A DNA stretch of 64,000 bases from Panacagrimonas perspica (GTDB taxonomy: Bacteria > Pseudomonadota > Gammaproteobacteria > Nevskiales > Nevskiaceae). The stretch spans positions 310,001 to 374,000 of the forward strand of contig NZ_SOBT01000012.1 of assembly GCF_004364935.1 (NCBI RefSeq), written 5' to 3'. Below are positions 47,430 through 55,472 of the stretch, piece after piece. Each line of letters starts with the position of its first letter. Position 1 is the first letter of the stretch. A model generated the notes under the pieces. It had not been told where the DNA came from. It saw nothing but the letters and a program-made list of their open reading frames with translations, and ran no database searches. A program made the translations under genes and the position numbers.

Positions 47430-49469
47430 TCAGGCCGCCAGCCGGCGGCGCGTCGCGCGCACGAGCACTGCGGCGACGACCAGCAGCGAAAGCAGAAGGC
47501 CGGGTTCCGGCGTGCCCGGCACTTCGACGCCGACGGCCCGATCGCTGACGCCTTGCGGCATCGGCGATGCCTGGTCCACCGGTACCGCCGCCGTGTCGGT
47601 GCGCACGACCTGGTCGACGGCGATGAAGCTGGTGTACTGCGTCAGCAGTCCGTAGCGAAGGCCCAATGCCGTGATCGGGCCGCGCTGGGAGTCGTTGCCG
47701 TGCAGCGCCTCCTCGTCCGAGAGCTGGGCGATGCGGGCACGCGACCACAGGTGGCGCAGCGCCACGGCGTTCGCGCTGGGCGAGGGCACCGGGACGATCT
47801 CCTGGTAGTCGCCGTTCGCGGCATGGCCTTCAAGCACGAGCTGCCCTTCGGGGTTCTCGTCGCCGGTACTGTGCCACTTGCCCCACAGCAGCACCGGGCG
47901 GCCGCCGAGCACGTCCGGCAACTGCGCCGGCTCGACGTCGTACACGTCGAGACCTTCGAACGTCGCGGTGAGCGAGGTGAGCACCGGCGAGTCGATCATG
48001 TGGCGCAGGCGTTCGGCTTGTTCGGCCGCCTGCTCGGGCCGGGTGACGACGAACGCCTCGCCCTGTCCCGCCCGCGCGATACCTTCGATCAGCATGCGGT
48101 TCACCGAGCTGCCGATGCCGAACGCGAACACGTTGCTGTTGCCCAGGTTCTGGCGCACCAGCCGGAACACCTCTTCCTCGACGCTGACGTAGCCGTCGGT
48201 GACCACCACCACGGTGCGCGAGACGTCGTCGTTCTTCGGCAGCGCGGCGATGTGACGCAGCGCCGGCACGATCTCGGTGCCGCCGCCCCCCTGCGTGCGG
48301 CCGATCGTGGCGATGGCGCGCTCGATGTTCTCCTGCGTGGCCGGAATCGGCACCGGGCTGAGCATCACGTTGCTGCCGGAGAACAGCATCACGTTGAAGG
48401 TGTCGCTCGGCCGCAGGTGGCCGATCAGGTTGCGCATCAGGACCTTGGCCGTGTCGAGCGGATAGCCCCACATCGACCCGGAGACGTCGAGCACGAACAC
48501 GTATTCGCGTGGATTGATCTGCGCCGGCGTGATTGCCCGCGGCGGCTCGACGACGGCGAGAAAGAAATTCTCTTCTTCGCCGCGGTAGAGCATCAGGCCG
48601 GTCGCGGTGCGATCGCCGGCGAGGCGATAGTCGAGGATGAAGTCGCGATTGTTCTGGCCCTTGATGTTCTTGAGCCGCACGGTGGCCTGCGTGCGCTTCG
48701 CGCCGCTGACCTGGATCTCGTGCGAGGTCGACGTGATCTCGCTGACCGGCAGCGGCGCGTCGAGCGCCACCTGTAGATCGAAGGTGGATGCGGACTCCGC
48801 ACCGGCGTGCAGGAACGGCATGGCTGGCAGCGAGCTGCTGCCGCCCGCGCTCGACGGACGGTGATACCGCGGGCCGGCCACCGTCGGGAACACGAACTGG
48901 TAGCGTCCTTCGGTCGGCGCGATCAGTTCGGTGTAGCGCAGTTCCACGCGCACATCGTCGCCCGGCAGGATGTTCGCGACGTTCATCTGGAACAGGTTGG
49001 GCCGCGACTGCTCGAGCAGTGCGCTGGTCTTGCCCTCGCGCCGCGCCTGTTCGTACTCGTCGCGTGCGCGCTGCTTCTCGCGGATCTGCGCCGTGATGAT
49101 GCGGCCGCCCAGGTGCACCGTCATGCCATGCACCGCCGCGCGCGTGGAGCCCGGAAACACGTAGCGCGCCTCGATCGGCTTGCTGCCCTCGTTGCGGTAC
49201 CGCTGCGTGACGGTGACGTCGGCTATGACGCCCGCGATCTTCACATCGACCTGCGTGGACTTCAGCGGCAGGCGATCCAAGCCGGGTTCGCCGCGCTCGA
49301 TCTGGAAGTAGGGCCCTTCGGCCGGAAGGGCTTCGGAGTCGTCGGCATGCGCGATGCCGGCGACGACCAGACCGCAGGCCAGCGCCAGGTGCAGCAGCAC
49401 CCCGAATACGAAGGGAAGGCTCGAGAGCCCGGAACGCGCCGGCGGGCGCGGGATCGACGAGGTGACCAC
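47430..49469 (-). CDS. VIT and von Willebrand A domain protein with PEP-CTERM-type tail
   Basis: 679 residues. Signal-anchor (FVFGVLLHLALACGLVVAGIAHA), VIT domain (about 55-185, with PIEARYVFPGSTRAAVHGM), and vWA domain with MIDAS motif DVSGSM (about 326) and Thr/Asp partners. The C-terminal sorting signal is TPEPG (about 650), a helix LLLSLLVVAAVLV and RATRRR. GTG 49469 is chosen because GGGAG stands eight bases before it; the frame upstream is not coding-like. It is the predicted substrate of the exosortase directly downstream. A surface adhesion or inter-alpha-trypsin-like role is possible but unproven. Confidence 0.85.
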   Translation of the reverse strand: MVTSSIPRPPARSGLSSLPFVFGVLLHLALACGLVVAGIAHADDSEALPAEGPYFQIERGEPGLDRLPLKSTQVDVKIAGVIADVTVTQRYRNEGSKPIEARYVFPGSTRAAVHGMTVHLGGRIITAQIREKQRARDEYEQARREGKTSALLEQSRPNLFQMNVANILPGDDVRVELRYTELIAPTEGRYQFVFPTVAGPRYHRPSSAGGSSSLPAMPFLHAGAESASTFDLQVALDAPLPVSEITSTSHEIQVSGAKRTQATVRLKNIKGQNNRDFILDYRLAGDRTATGLMLYRGEEENFFLAVVEPPRAITPAQINPREYVFVLDVSGSMWGYPLDTAKVLMRNLIGHLRPSDTFNVMLFSGSNVMLSPVPIPATQENIERAIATIGRTQGGGGTEIVPALRHIAALPKNDDVSRTVVVVTDGYVSVEEEVFRLVRQNLGNSNVFAFGIGSSVNRMLIEGIARAGQGEAFVVTRPEQAAEQAERLRHMIDSPVLTSLTATFEGLDVYDVEPAQLPDVLGGRPVLLWGKWHSTGDENPEGQLVLEGHAANGDYQEIVPVPSPSANAVALRHLWSRARIAQLSDEEALHGNDSQRGPITALGLRYGLLTQYTSFIAVDQVVRTDTAAVPVDQASPMPQGVSDRAVGVEVPGTPEPGLLLSLLVVAAVLVRATRRRLAA

Positions 49470-49788
49470 GTTTTGTTCTCCCTGGACGGGCCCGGCGATA
49501 TCGCGTCGTGAAGGACGACGGAACCCCGTGGCTGCAATCCAGTCTGGGAGGGCGCGGTGGCCGGCCGATGGCCCGCCGGTGCAAGTGCCGTGCAAGCGCC
49601 GATTCGAAGCGGTGGCGGGAGCGGTGCTTGCCAAGAGACGTCGGTCACAGAAAATCGCGCATTCATCCCGTCGCACTCGAATTCTTGAACAGGGAGTGCT
49701 TCTACTTCGACGAATATCGGCGTCCGGAAATGTATAGTTTGTCGCGTCAGGAGGGCCCTGGGCCCGCCACGAATCGGGGAGCGATCTG
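49470..49788. other. Divergent intergenic region, 319 bp
   Basis: It lies between the VIT/vWA gene (minus) and the SPFH gene (plus). It holds a candidate -10 TATAGT (about 49733-49738, plus strand) and an AT-richer stretch from 49645 to 49740. The SPFH gene has ribosome site GGGGAG (about 49776-49781). No gene or repeat was recognised. Confidence 0.4.
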
Positions 49789-50931
49789 ATGGGGCTTATT
49801 CAAGCGGTGGCGGGTTCGATTGGCGGCACGCTCGCGGACCAGTGGAAGGACTTCTACACGGTTCCGGACGGCCTGCCGGCAACGGCGGCGATGTTCGCCG
49901 CGGTGCCGCGCGGCACCAATGCGGGACGGGGTTCGAACACCAAGGGTTCTTCGAACATCATCTCCAACGGTTCGAAGATCGTCGTGCCGGAAGGCTACGG
50001 CCTGCTGCTGTTCCAGGATGGCGCTGCCACCGGCTTCGTTGCCGAGCCAGGCGCCTACGAGTGGCGGTCGGACGACCTCAATTCGAAGTCGATCTTCGCC
50101 GGCGACAACCTCGTCGACTCGCTGATCAAGCAGAGCTGGGAGCGATTCAAGTTCGGTGGCCAGCCCGGTTCGCAGCAGGCCGCGTTCTTCGTTTCGCTGA
50201 AGGAACTGCCTGACAACCGCTTCGGAACGCAGTCCGAAATCTACTGGGAGGACGGATTCCTCGGCACGCAGGTCGGCGCGGTGACGCGCGGCTCGTACAC
50301 GCTGAAGATCGTCGATCCGATCCTGTTCGTGAAGAACTTCGTGCCCGCGAGTTATCTGCAGTCCGGGCAGGTCTTCGATTTCACCGACATGGACAACGCT
50401 GCCGCCAGCCAGCTGTTCAATGAGGTGGTCGGATCGCTCGCGCCGGCGTTCAGCATCTACACGAACGATCCGGGCAAGAACAATCGCATCACCAAGCTGC
50501 AGCAGGACTCCGTCGGCTTTGCCAAGAGCCTGTCGGCTGCGGTGGAGGATGCGTATCAGTGGAAATCGGATCGCGGCCTGGTCATCGCCAAGACCGCGAT
50601 CGTGTCGATCGAATACGACGCCAACACGAAGGAGCTGCTCAAGACCGTGCAGCGTGCCGATGCCTTGGCCGGTGCGCGCGGCAATTCCAATCTGCAGGCG
50701 AGCGTCGCTGCGGGCATCCAGTCGGCCGGCGAGAAAGGCGGTGCGGCGGGCCTCGTGGGTGTCGGCATGGCGACCGGCATGCTCGGCGTCGGCGGCGGTC
50801 TGCAGCAACCGGTTGCGCCGGCCGCTGACGACCCGATCGCCAAATTGAAGAAGGCCAAGGAGATGCTCGATCTCGGATTGATCACGCAGGCCGATTACGA
50901 CGCGGCCAAGTCCAAGGCGCTGGGTCTGTAA
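49789..50931 (+). CDS. SPFH-domain protein with C-terminal SHOCT
   Basis: 380 residues. The body (about 55-310) is an SPFH/YdjI-like (virion-core-protein-like) domain, with VVPEGYGLLLFQDG at its start. A Gly/Ala-rich linker follows (about 315-345), then a SHOCT element, DPIAKLKKAKEMLDLGLI with TQADYDAAKSKAL. There is no membrane segment or signal. It is the first of three genes with the zinc-ribbon protein (20 bp downstream) and a small membrane protein. Similar pairs occur in other bacteria; the function is not established, and membrane-stress scaffolding is a guess. Confidence 0.82.
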   Translation: MGLIQAVAGSIGGTLADQWKDFYTVPDGLPATAAMFAAVPRGTNAGRGSNTKGSSNIISNGSKIVVPEGYGLLLFQDGAATGFVAEPGAYEWRSDDLNSKSIFAGDNLVDSLIKQSWERFKFGGQPGSQQAAFFVSLKELPDNRFGTQSEIYWEDGFLGTQVGAVTRGSYTLKIVDPILFVKNFVPASYLQSGQVFDFTDMDNAAASQLFNEVVGSLAPAFSIYTNDPGKNNRITKLQQDSVGFAKSLSAAVEDAYQWKSDRGLVIAKTAIVSIEYDANTKELLKTVQRADALAGARGNSNLQASVAAGIQSAGEKGGAAGLVGVGMATGMLGVGGGLQQPVAPAADDPIAKLKKAKEMLDLGLITQADYDAAKSKALGL

Positions 50932-50951
50932 GCGGCGGAGCACGCAACCCG

Positions 50952-52250
50952 ATGTCGACCACCAACACGTCGCCGCCCCTTTCCGGCCCCGGGTCGCCGC
51001 AGGACGTGCCGCCGCTCCCCGGCAGTTTTCCGATCGACCCGAACACGCTGCCCAAACCCATCCGCGACGAGGTGCTGGCGCCTGATCCGGTTGCCATCGA
51101 TACGGCCGCCGCCGAACTCAAGGACGGTCTCAACCGTTGTCCGAAATGTGGTGCGACGGACATCCGCCCCAAACCAGGCGGAGACCTGCTGATCTGCCTG
51201 TACTGCCGCAACGAGTGGCAAGGCGCGCGGGTGGAGGAGGAGTTCGGGCTCGGCGTCGGGCTGGACGAACTCACGGGCACGATCATCGCCTCCGGCGCGG
51301 CGGACATCGACGACGGCGCCGCGAGCCTGATGAGTTTCAAGTGCAGCGGCTGTGGCGCCGAGGTGACGGTCAACACCGAAAGCCAGATGACCGCGCGCTG
51401 CCATTGGTGCCGCCATGTCTTCGGTGTCAACGAGCAGGTGGCGAACGGCGCAGTGCCGGACGCGGTCCTGCCGTTCCACATCAAGAAGGACGACGCGGTG
51501 GCGCGCATCCGTCAGTTCGTCGACAAGCGGCGCTTGTTCGCGCTGAAACAATTCAAGGAAGAGTTCACGCCCGAGAACGTGATCGCCGTCTATCTGCCGT
51601 ACATGATTGTCGATGGCAGGGTGGGCGCGGACGTAGCGGGCCGGGGCGAGATCGAGACGGCGCGCTACACACGAGGCACCGGCGACAACAAGAAGACCTA
51701 CTACGACGCCGACGTGTACCAGGTCGAGAGGCACGTGGATTTCACCGTGGACGATCTGCCGCTGGAATCTTCCGCCAAACGTGGCGACCTGGACACCAAA
51801 GCGAATACCAACAACATCATCAACACGATCCTGCCGTTCGACACCAAGAACGCGGTGAAATGGAATGCGTCCTATCTGAACGGTGTCACGTCGGAGAAGC
51901 GCGATCGCGACGTCGAGGATCTGCGTCCGCGCCTCGAAGACCAGTTGCTGTCGATCGCGCGCGCCCAGGTCGAATCATCGGTACGCCAGTACGGTCGTGG
52001 CGTGCGCTGGGAGCAGGAGCGCCTCGACGTATACGGCACGCGCTGGGTGTCGATGTATCTGCCGGTGTGGCTCTATTCATACCACCAGCCAGGCGGCAAG
52101 AACGGCATGCTGCACTACATTGCGGTGAACGGCCGCACCGGCGAGACCATGGGCAGCGTACCGGTGCAGCAATGGAAGCTGTTGCTGACCGCACTCACCG
52201 TCGGCACCTTCGTCGAAGGTATTGCACTCTGGATGGTGGGGTTCTGGTGA
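50952..52250 (+). CDS. TFIIB-type zinc-ribbon membrane protein
   Basis: 432 residues. A Pro-rich N-terminus precedes two zinc ribbons: Cys63/Cys66 with Cys82/Cys85, and Cys131/Cys134 with Cys150/Cys153. A beta-rich central domain follows (about 170-400, with DAVLPFHIKKDDA and YLPVWLYSYH), and a single C-terminal membrane helix (LLLTALTVGTFVEGIALWMVGF). It is a tail-anchored architecture. It pairs with the SPFH gene. The stop overlaps the next ATG by one base (TGATG). Confidence 0.8.
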   Translation: MSTTNTSPPLSGPGSPQDVPPLPGSFPIDPNTLPKPIRDEVLAPDPVAIDTAAAELKDGLNRCPKCGATDIRPKPGGDLLICLYCRNEWQGARVEEEFGLGVGLDELTGTIIASGAADIDDGAASLMSFKCSGCGAEVTVNTESQMTARCHWCRHVFGVNEQVANGAVPDAVLPFHIKKDDAVARIRQFVDKRRLFALKQFKEEFTPENVIAVYLPYMIVDGRVGADVAGRGEIETARYTRGTGDNKKTYYDADVYQVERHVDFTVDDLPLESSAKRGDLDTKANTNNIINTILPFDTKNAVKWNASYLNGVTSEKRDRDVEDLRPRLEDQLLSIARAQVESSVRQYGRGVRWEQERLDVYGTRWVSMYLPVWLYSYHQPGGKNGMLHYIAVNGRTGETMGSVPVQQWKLLLTALTVGTFVEGIALWMVGFW

Positions 52251-52525
52251 TGGATGGAGATGGCGCCCTATTGCTCCTCCTCGCTGGCCCGGCCAGTGCC
52301 ACCGCTCTGTATTGGGCGTTGTACCGCTACTACCGCAACACCGACAAATCCCACGCGTTCGAACGCGAGACCACCGTCGACGCCAAGCCGGTCACCGGCG
52401 CGGACGCGGACGTGAAAGTCAGCGAAGTGATCGGCACGCGCGAGACCCGCATCAACGGGGACAATGTGAGCGCGTATCGCACGCGTGTGGCGCGTATCCG
52501 GGACGCTGCCCAGCCCCACACGTAA
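52250..52525 (+). CDS. Small membrane protein of the SPFH cassette
   Basis: 91 residues: one N-terminal helix (LLLLLAGPASATALYWALY), then a charged soluble tail with RYYRNTDKSHAFERETT and VSEVIGTRETRINGDN. It overlaps the zinc-ribbon stop by one base, so it is coupled to it. No known family is recognised. Confidence 0.7.
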   Translation: MDGDGALLLLLAGPASATALYWALYRYYRNTDKSHAFERETTVDAKPVTGADADVKVSEVIGTRETRINGDNVSAYRTRVARIRDAAQPHT

Positions 52526-52738
52526 GGGCTGAGCGTTCTTCGCCGGAGACAGGCGCGGAATCCATCGGTATCGGTCGGAAACGGCCGGCAGAAGGCTGGA
52601 AGAGCGCCGTCACTTCGATGACAAGCTCAGCGCTTCAGCAATGGGTACGCCGTGTGGCCGATCGGGAAGGTGCTCGGGAAGAGGGCTGCCGGTCGACGAT
52701 GCGCGGTCAAGGTCCTCGAGATCCCATCGACCGCGGTC
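52526..52738. other. Intergenic region after the SPFH cassette
   Basis: 213 bp between convergent genes. No gene, terminator with T-run or palindromic repeat was recognised. Confidence 0.4.
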
Positions 52739-53092
52739 CTAGACCAGCACCTGGCGGGTATGCCGGGCGAACCAGTGAATCTGATGTTCCACCTTCGAAT
52801 CGATCATCACCGCGGGAGCGCGACCGTTCGGGCAGGGCAGGCGCGGCGTCGTGCCGAATAGCCGGCAGATCAGAGGCCGTTCCTCGTAGACCTCGCAGCC
52901 GTTCGGGCCGAGATGAGGACAGCTCAACGCGGCGAGCGCAGCCTCGTGCACGGCTTCGCTCTTGACCGGAAGGCGAGCCATTTCGGTCGACGAAGCGGTG
53001 ACCGGTCCGCAGCAGTCATGGCACCCGGGGACGCATTCGAAAGAGGGAATCCTGCGCCGCAGATAGCGGATGGCCCGATCCTCAGGCGTCAC
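52739..53092 (-). CDS. YkgJ-type cysteine-cluster protein
   Basis: 117 residues. CVPGCHDCC (about 20-28) and later CPHLGPNGC and CRLFG give the CxxxCxxCC pattern of the YkgJ zinc/iron-chelating family. GTG 53092 shares its G with the TAG stop of the RRM gene (TAGTG), a termination-reinitiation junction. The open frame continues upstream antisense to the RRM coding frame but without homology. Some relatives are linked to protein or RNA metal sites; function is unknown. Confidence 0.82.
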   Translation of the reverse strand: MTPEDRAIRYLRRRIPSFECVPGCHDCCGPVTASSTEMARLPVKSEAVHEAALAALSCPHLGPNGCEVYEERPLICRLFGTTPRLPCPNGRAPAVMIDSKVEHQIHWFARHTRQVLV

Positions 53093-53367
53093 TAGCGTCG
53101 GGCGCCCGGGCTTCGGCCTTTTGCATCGCGCGGACGTTCCAGCGTGATTCGCAGAAAGCTGCCGCGCAGTTCTCGGCCGTTCAGCGCGGCGATCGCGGCG
53201 CGTGCCTCGTGTCCTTCCATGTCGACGAAACCAAAGCCGCGGCACTTTCCCGAGAACACGTCCTGCGGCAGCTTGATGCCACGCACCTTTCCGTGCGCGG
53301 AGAACAGCTCGGCCAGCTCCTTTTCGGTGGTGTTGGAAGGCAGATTGCCGGCGTAGATCGTCAACAT
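53092..53367 (-). CDS. RNA-recognition-motif protein
   Basis: 91 residues, nearly all one RRM. RNP2 is IYAGNL (4-9) and RNP1 is KCRGFGFV (about 41-48), with both aromatic RNA-contact residues. A short basic tail follows (RDAKGRSPGARR). Small single-RRM proteins occur in cyanobacteria and some proteobacteria and bind RNA, often under cold or redox stress. It is coupled to the YkgJ gene downstream. Confidence 0.92.
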   Translation of the reverse strand: MLTIYAGNLPSNTTEKELAELFSAHGKVRGIKLPQDVFSGKCRGFGFVDMEGHEARAAIAALNGRELRGSFLRITLERPRDAKGRSPGARR

Positions 53368-53512
53368 GGCAGTTCTCGCATGTAGGGAGTTTCGAACGGG
53401 CAGCGGTCCCCGCGGGAAGGGCGGGCATGCGAAGGCGGGCCCGTGCTGGCGGCCCGACTTTCACGATCCGTCTGGAAGGAGTGTCGGGCTGCGACATGAT
53501 AATGATGTTAAC

Positions 53513-53518
53513 ATTATA
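53513..53518 (-). promoter_or_regulatory. -10 element of the RRM-ykgJ operon
   Basis: Perfect TATAAT on the minus strand. The shared AT-rich motif (site A, 53523-53544) lies over the matching -35 region. Just downstream is the 10-base palindrome ATGTTAACAT (53505-53514). Confidence 0.45.
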
Positions 53519-53522
53519 AACA

Positions 53523-53544
53523 CACGATATGTGATTATCATGAA
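53523..53544 (+). promoter_or_regulatory. Shared AT-rich motif, site A (RRM/pckA gap)
   Basis: Core ATGTGATTATCATGA. It matches site C at 14 of 22 positions and matches site D (read on the minus strand) at 16 of 18. It lies in the 300-bp divergent gap between the RRM gene and pckA. The same gap has an ATGATAAT/ATTATCAT inverted pair at 53496-53503 and 53534-53541. Confidence 0.5.
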
Positions 53545-53667
53545 AACGATGCAGGAGATGCGCAGCGTCGCCCATGCCGAGGCCCGGTTCGTGACGCATC
53601 GGCGTCTGCCGCCGGGGGATCGCGTGTCTCGAAGAAACCCATCGCGACTTCACAGGAGCTGCAACCC

Positions 53668-55221
53668 ATGAGTACGGGAACCCCTTCCATGTTTACGGAT
53701 CTCGACACCGTTCATCTGGTCGAGCAGGCGCTGCTGCGTGGAGAAGGCTTGCTCGCAGATACCGGCGCATTGGTGGTCACGACGGGTTCCCGGACGGGTC
53801 GGTCGCCCAAGGACCGCTTCATCGTGCGCGACGCCATCACCGAAGCAACGGTGGACTGGGGCGCCGTCAATCAGTCTTTCGATCTGGATCGGTTCGAGGC
53901 GCTGTGGAAACGTGTGCGAACGTACCTGAGCGTCAAGACCAGGTATTCGTCTCGGCTGCATGTGGGTGCTGACGCCGAGCACTACCTGCCGGCGCTGGTC
54001 GTCACCGAAACCGCCTGGCACTCGCTGTTCGCGCGCAACATGTTCATCCGGCCGGCGCAGTACAACCCAGGCGGCAAGCCGGAATGGCTCGTGCTGAACG
54101 CGCCTGGATTCGAATGCAACCCGGCCCGCGACGGGACCAACTCCGAAGCGACGGTGATCCTGGATTTCGAGCAGCGTCGCGTGCTGCTCGCCGGGCTGCG
54201 GTATGCCGGCGAAATGAAGAAGGCGCTGTTCTCGGTCCAGAACTACCTGCTGCCGGAGGCCGGCATCCTGCCGATGCACTGTTCGGCCAACGTCGGCGAA
54301 GACGGCGATACCTGCCTGTTCTTCGGTCTGTCGGGAACCGGCAAGACCACGCTGTCAGCGGATCTGAATCGCTACCTGATCGGCGATGACGAGCACGCGT
54401 GGGCCAAGGGTTCGGTGTTCAATCTCGAAGGTGGGTGCTATGCCAAGACCATCAACCTGTCGCGCCAGAACGAGCCGGTGATCTGGGACGCCATCCGCTT
54501 CGGCGCTATCGTCGAGAACGTGGTCGTTCATCCCGATAGCCGGAAACCGGACTATGACGACACCGCGTTGTCGGAAAACGGGCGTTGCTCGTACCCGCTG
54601 GAGCATGTGCCCAAGCGCATGAAGAAAAATTCCGGGGCCGAACCCCGAACGGTCATTTTCCTGACCTGCGACGTCTCCGGCGTGCTGCCGCCGGTATCCA
54701 TCCTGTCGAAGGAAGCAGCGGCGTTTCATTTCCTGAGCGGGTACACCGCTCGCGTGGGCTCAACCGAAGTCGATGCGGTTCCCGGGATTCAGCCTACGTT
54801 CTCGGCCTGTTTCGGGGCGCCGTTCATGCCCCGGCCGGCAGCGGAATATGCCGAGCTGCTGATGCGACGCGTCGAAGCGTTTGGTTCCCAGGTGTACTTG
54901 GTCAATACCGGTTGGACCGGCGGTGCCGGTGGTCCGGGCGGATCCGGTCGACGCTTCCCGATTCCGGTGACGCGAGCCATCGTCGCGGCCTGCCAGAGCG
55001 GCGCCTTGCTGGGCTGCAAGACGGAGCATCTGGACGTCCTGAACCTGGACATTCCGACCGCGGTGCCGGGCGTCGACCCGCAGCTCCTGAACCCGCGCCG
55101 GTCCTGGCTTTGCGCAGCGGACTACGACGAAGCGGCCGGCAAGCTGGCGAAGCTGTTCCGCAACAACATCCGCAAGTTCAGGACCACGGAGCAGGTCGTC
55201 AAGGCGGGTCCACGCGGCTGA
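53668..55221 (+). CDS. pckA: Phosphoenolpyruvate carboxykinase (ATP)
   Basis: First committed step of gluconeogenesis: oxaloacetate and ATP to PEP, CO2 and ADP. 517 residues, slightly short for the family. Motifs: [13 protein letters not shown] (oxaloacetate/Mn site), the kinase-1a loop [11 protein letters not shown] (about 225-235), kinase-2 IGDDEHAW and EGGCYAKTI, and TARVGSTE. It is of the ATP type; xanthomonads I know of usually carry the GTP type, which hints at a different origin. It sits in the RHH-bounded segment with site A upstream. Confidence 0.96.
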   Translation: MSTGTPSMFTDLDTVHLVEQALLRGEGLLADTGALVVTTGSRTGRSPKDRFIVRDAITEATVDWGAVNQSFDLDRFEALWKRVRTYLSVKTRYSSRLHVGADAEHYLPALVVTETAWHSLFARNMFIRPAQYNPGGKPEWLVLNAPGFECNPARDGTNSEATVILDFEQRRVLLAGLRYAGEMKKALFSVQNYLLPEAGILPMHCSANVGEDGDTCLFFGLSGTGKTTLSADLNRYLIGDDEHAWAKGSVFNLEGGCYAKTINLSRQNEPVIWDAIRFGAIVENVVVHPDSRKPDYDDTALSENGRCSYPLEHVPKRMKKNSGAEPRTVIFLTCDVSGVLPPVSILSKEAAAFHFLSGYTARVGSTEVDAVPGIQPTFSACFGAPFMPRPAAEYAELLMRRVEAFGSQVYLVNTGWTGGAGGPGGSGRRFPIPVTRAIVAACQSGALLGCKTEHLDVLNLDIPTAVPGVDPQLLNPRRSWLCAADYDEAAGKLAKLFRNNIRKFRTTEQVVKAGPRG

Positions 55222-55236
55222 GCGGGCACGTCGGGG

Positions 55237-55258
55237 ATCATTTCATTCAAATCGTATG
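55237..55258 (-). promoter_or_regulatory. Shared AT-rich motif, site E (before RHH gene 1)
   Basis: Plus-strand core ATCATTTCATTCAAAT. It matches site C at 18 of 22 positions when both are read toward their gene. It ends exactly 13 nt before the ATG of the RHH gene at 55272, the same distance as site C from the second RHH gene. Confidence 0.6.
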
Positions 55259-55271
55259 CGGATCATTGAGC

Positions 55272-55448
55272 ATGGAATCCAAGACGGCGCGCTTCACCGT
55301 GTTGATGGATCCCGATAAGAAGCGGGCGTTCGAAATGCTGTGCGCGCAGCAGGATCTGACACCGTCGCAGGTCGTCCGTCAGCTCATCCGCGAGTATCTC
55401 GCCAAGCACGGCGTGACCTACACCAGCAAGGCGGGCTCGCAGAAGTAA
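55272..55448 (+). CDS. Ribbon-helix-helix regulator 1
   Basis: 58 residues, CopG/Arc type: strand ARFTVLMDPD, helix A KKRAFEMLCAQQD, turn DLTPSQ, helix B VVRQLIREYLAKHG. RHH proteins bind DNA as dimers through the strand and commonly repress their own genes. A paralogue with about 50 of the first 55 residues identical lies at 62625-62816 on the opposite strand. The gene converges on the ketosynthase operon with a 24-bp gap. No strong ribosome site is seen. Confidence 0.85.
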   Translation: MESKTARFTVLMDPDKKRAFEMLCAQQDLTPSQVVRQLIREYLAKHGVTYTSKAGSQK

Positions 55449-55472
55449 TCCTGGGTGCCCCCGTCGCTTCGT

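Noticed and set aside
53495..53542. CRP or FNR site in the RRM/pckA gap
   Set aside because: TGTGA is present but the partner half TCACA at the proper six-base spacing is not; FNR halves do not fit either. The match to the other local sites is better.
55272..55448. Antitoxin of a toxin-antitoxin pair
   Set aside because: No toxin-sized gene follows on the same strand; the next gene converges and is a ketosynthase. The paralogue is also solitary.
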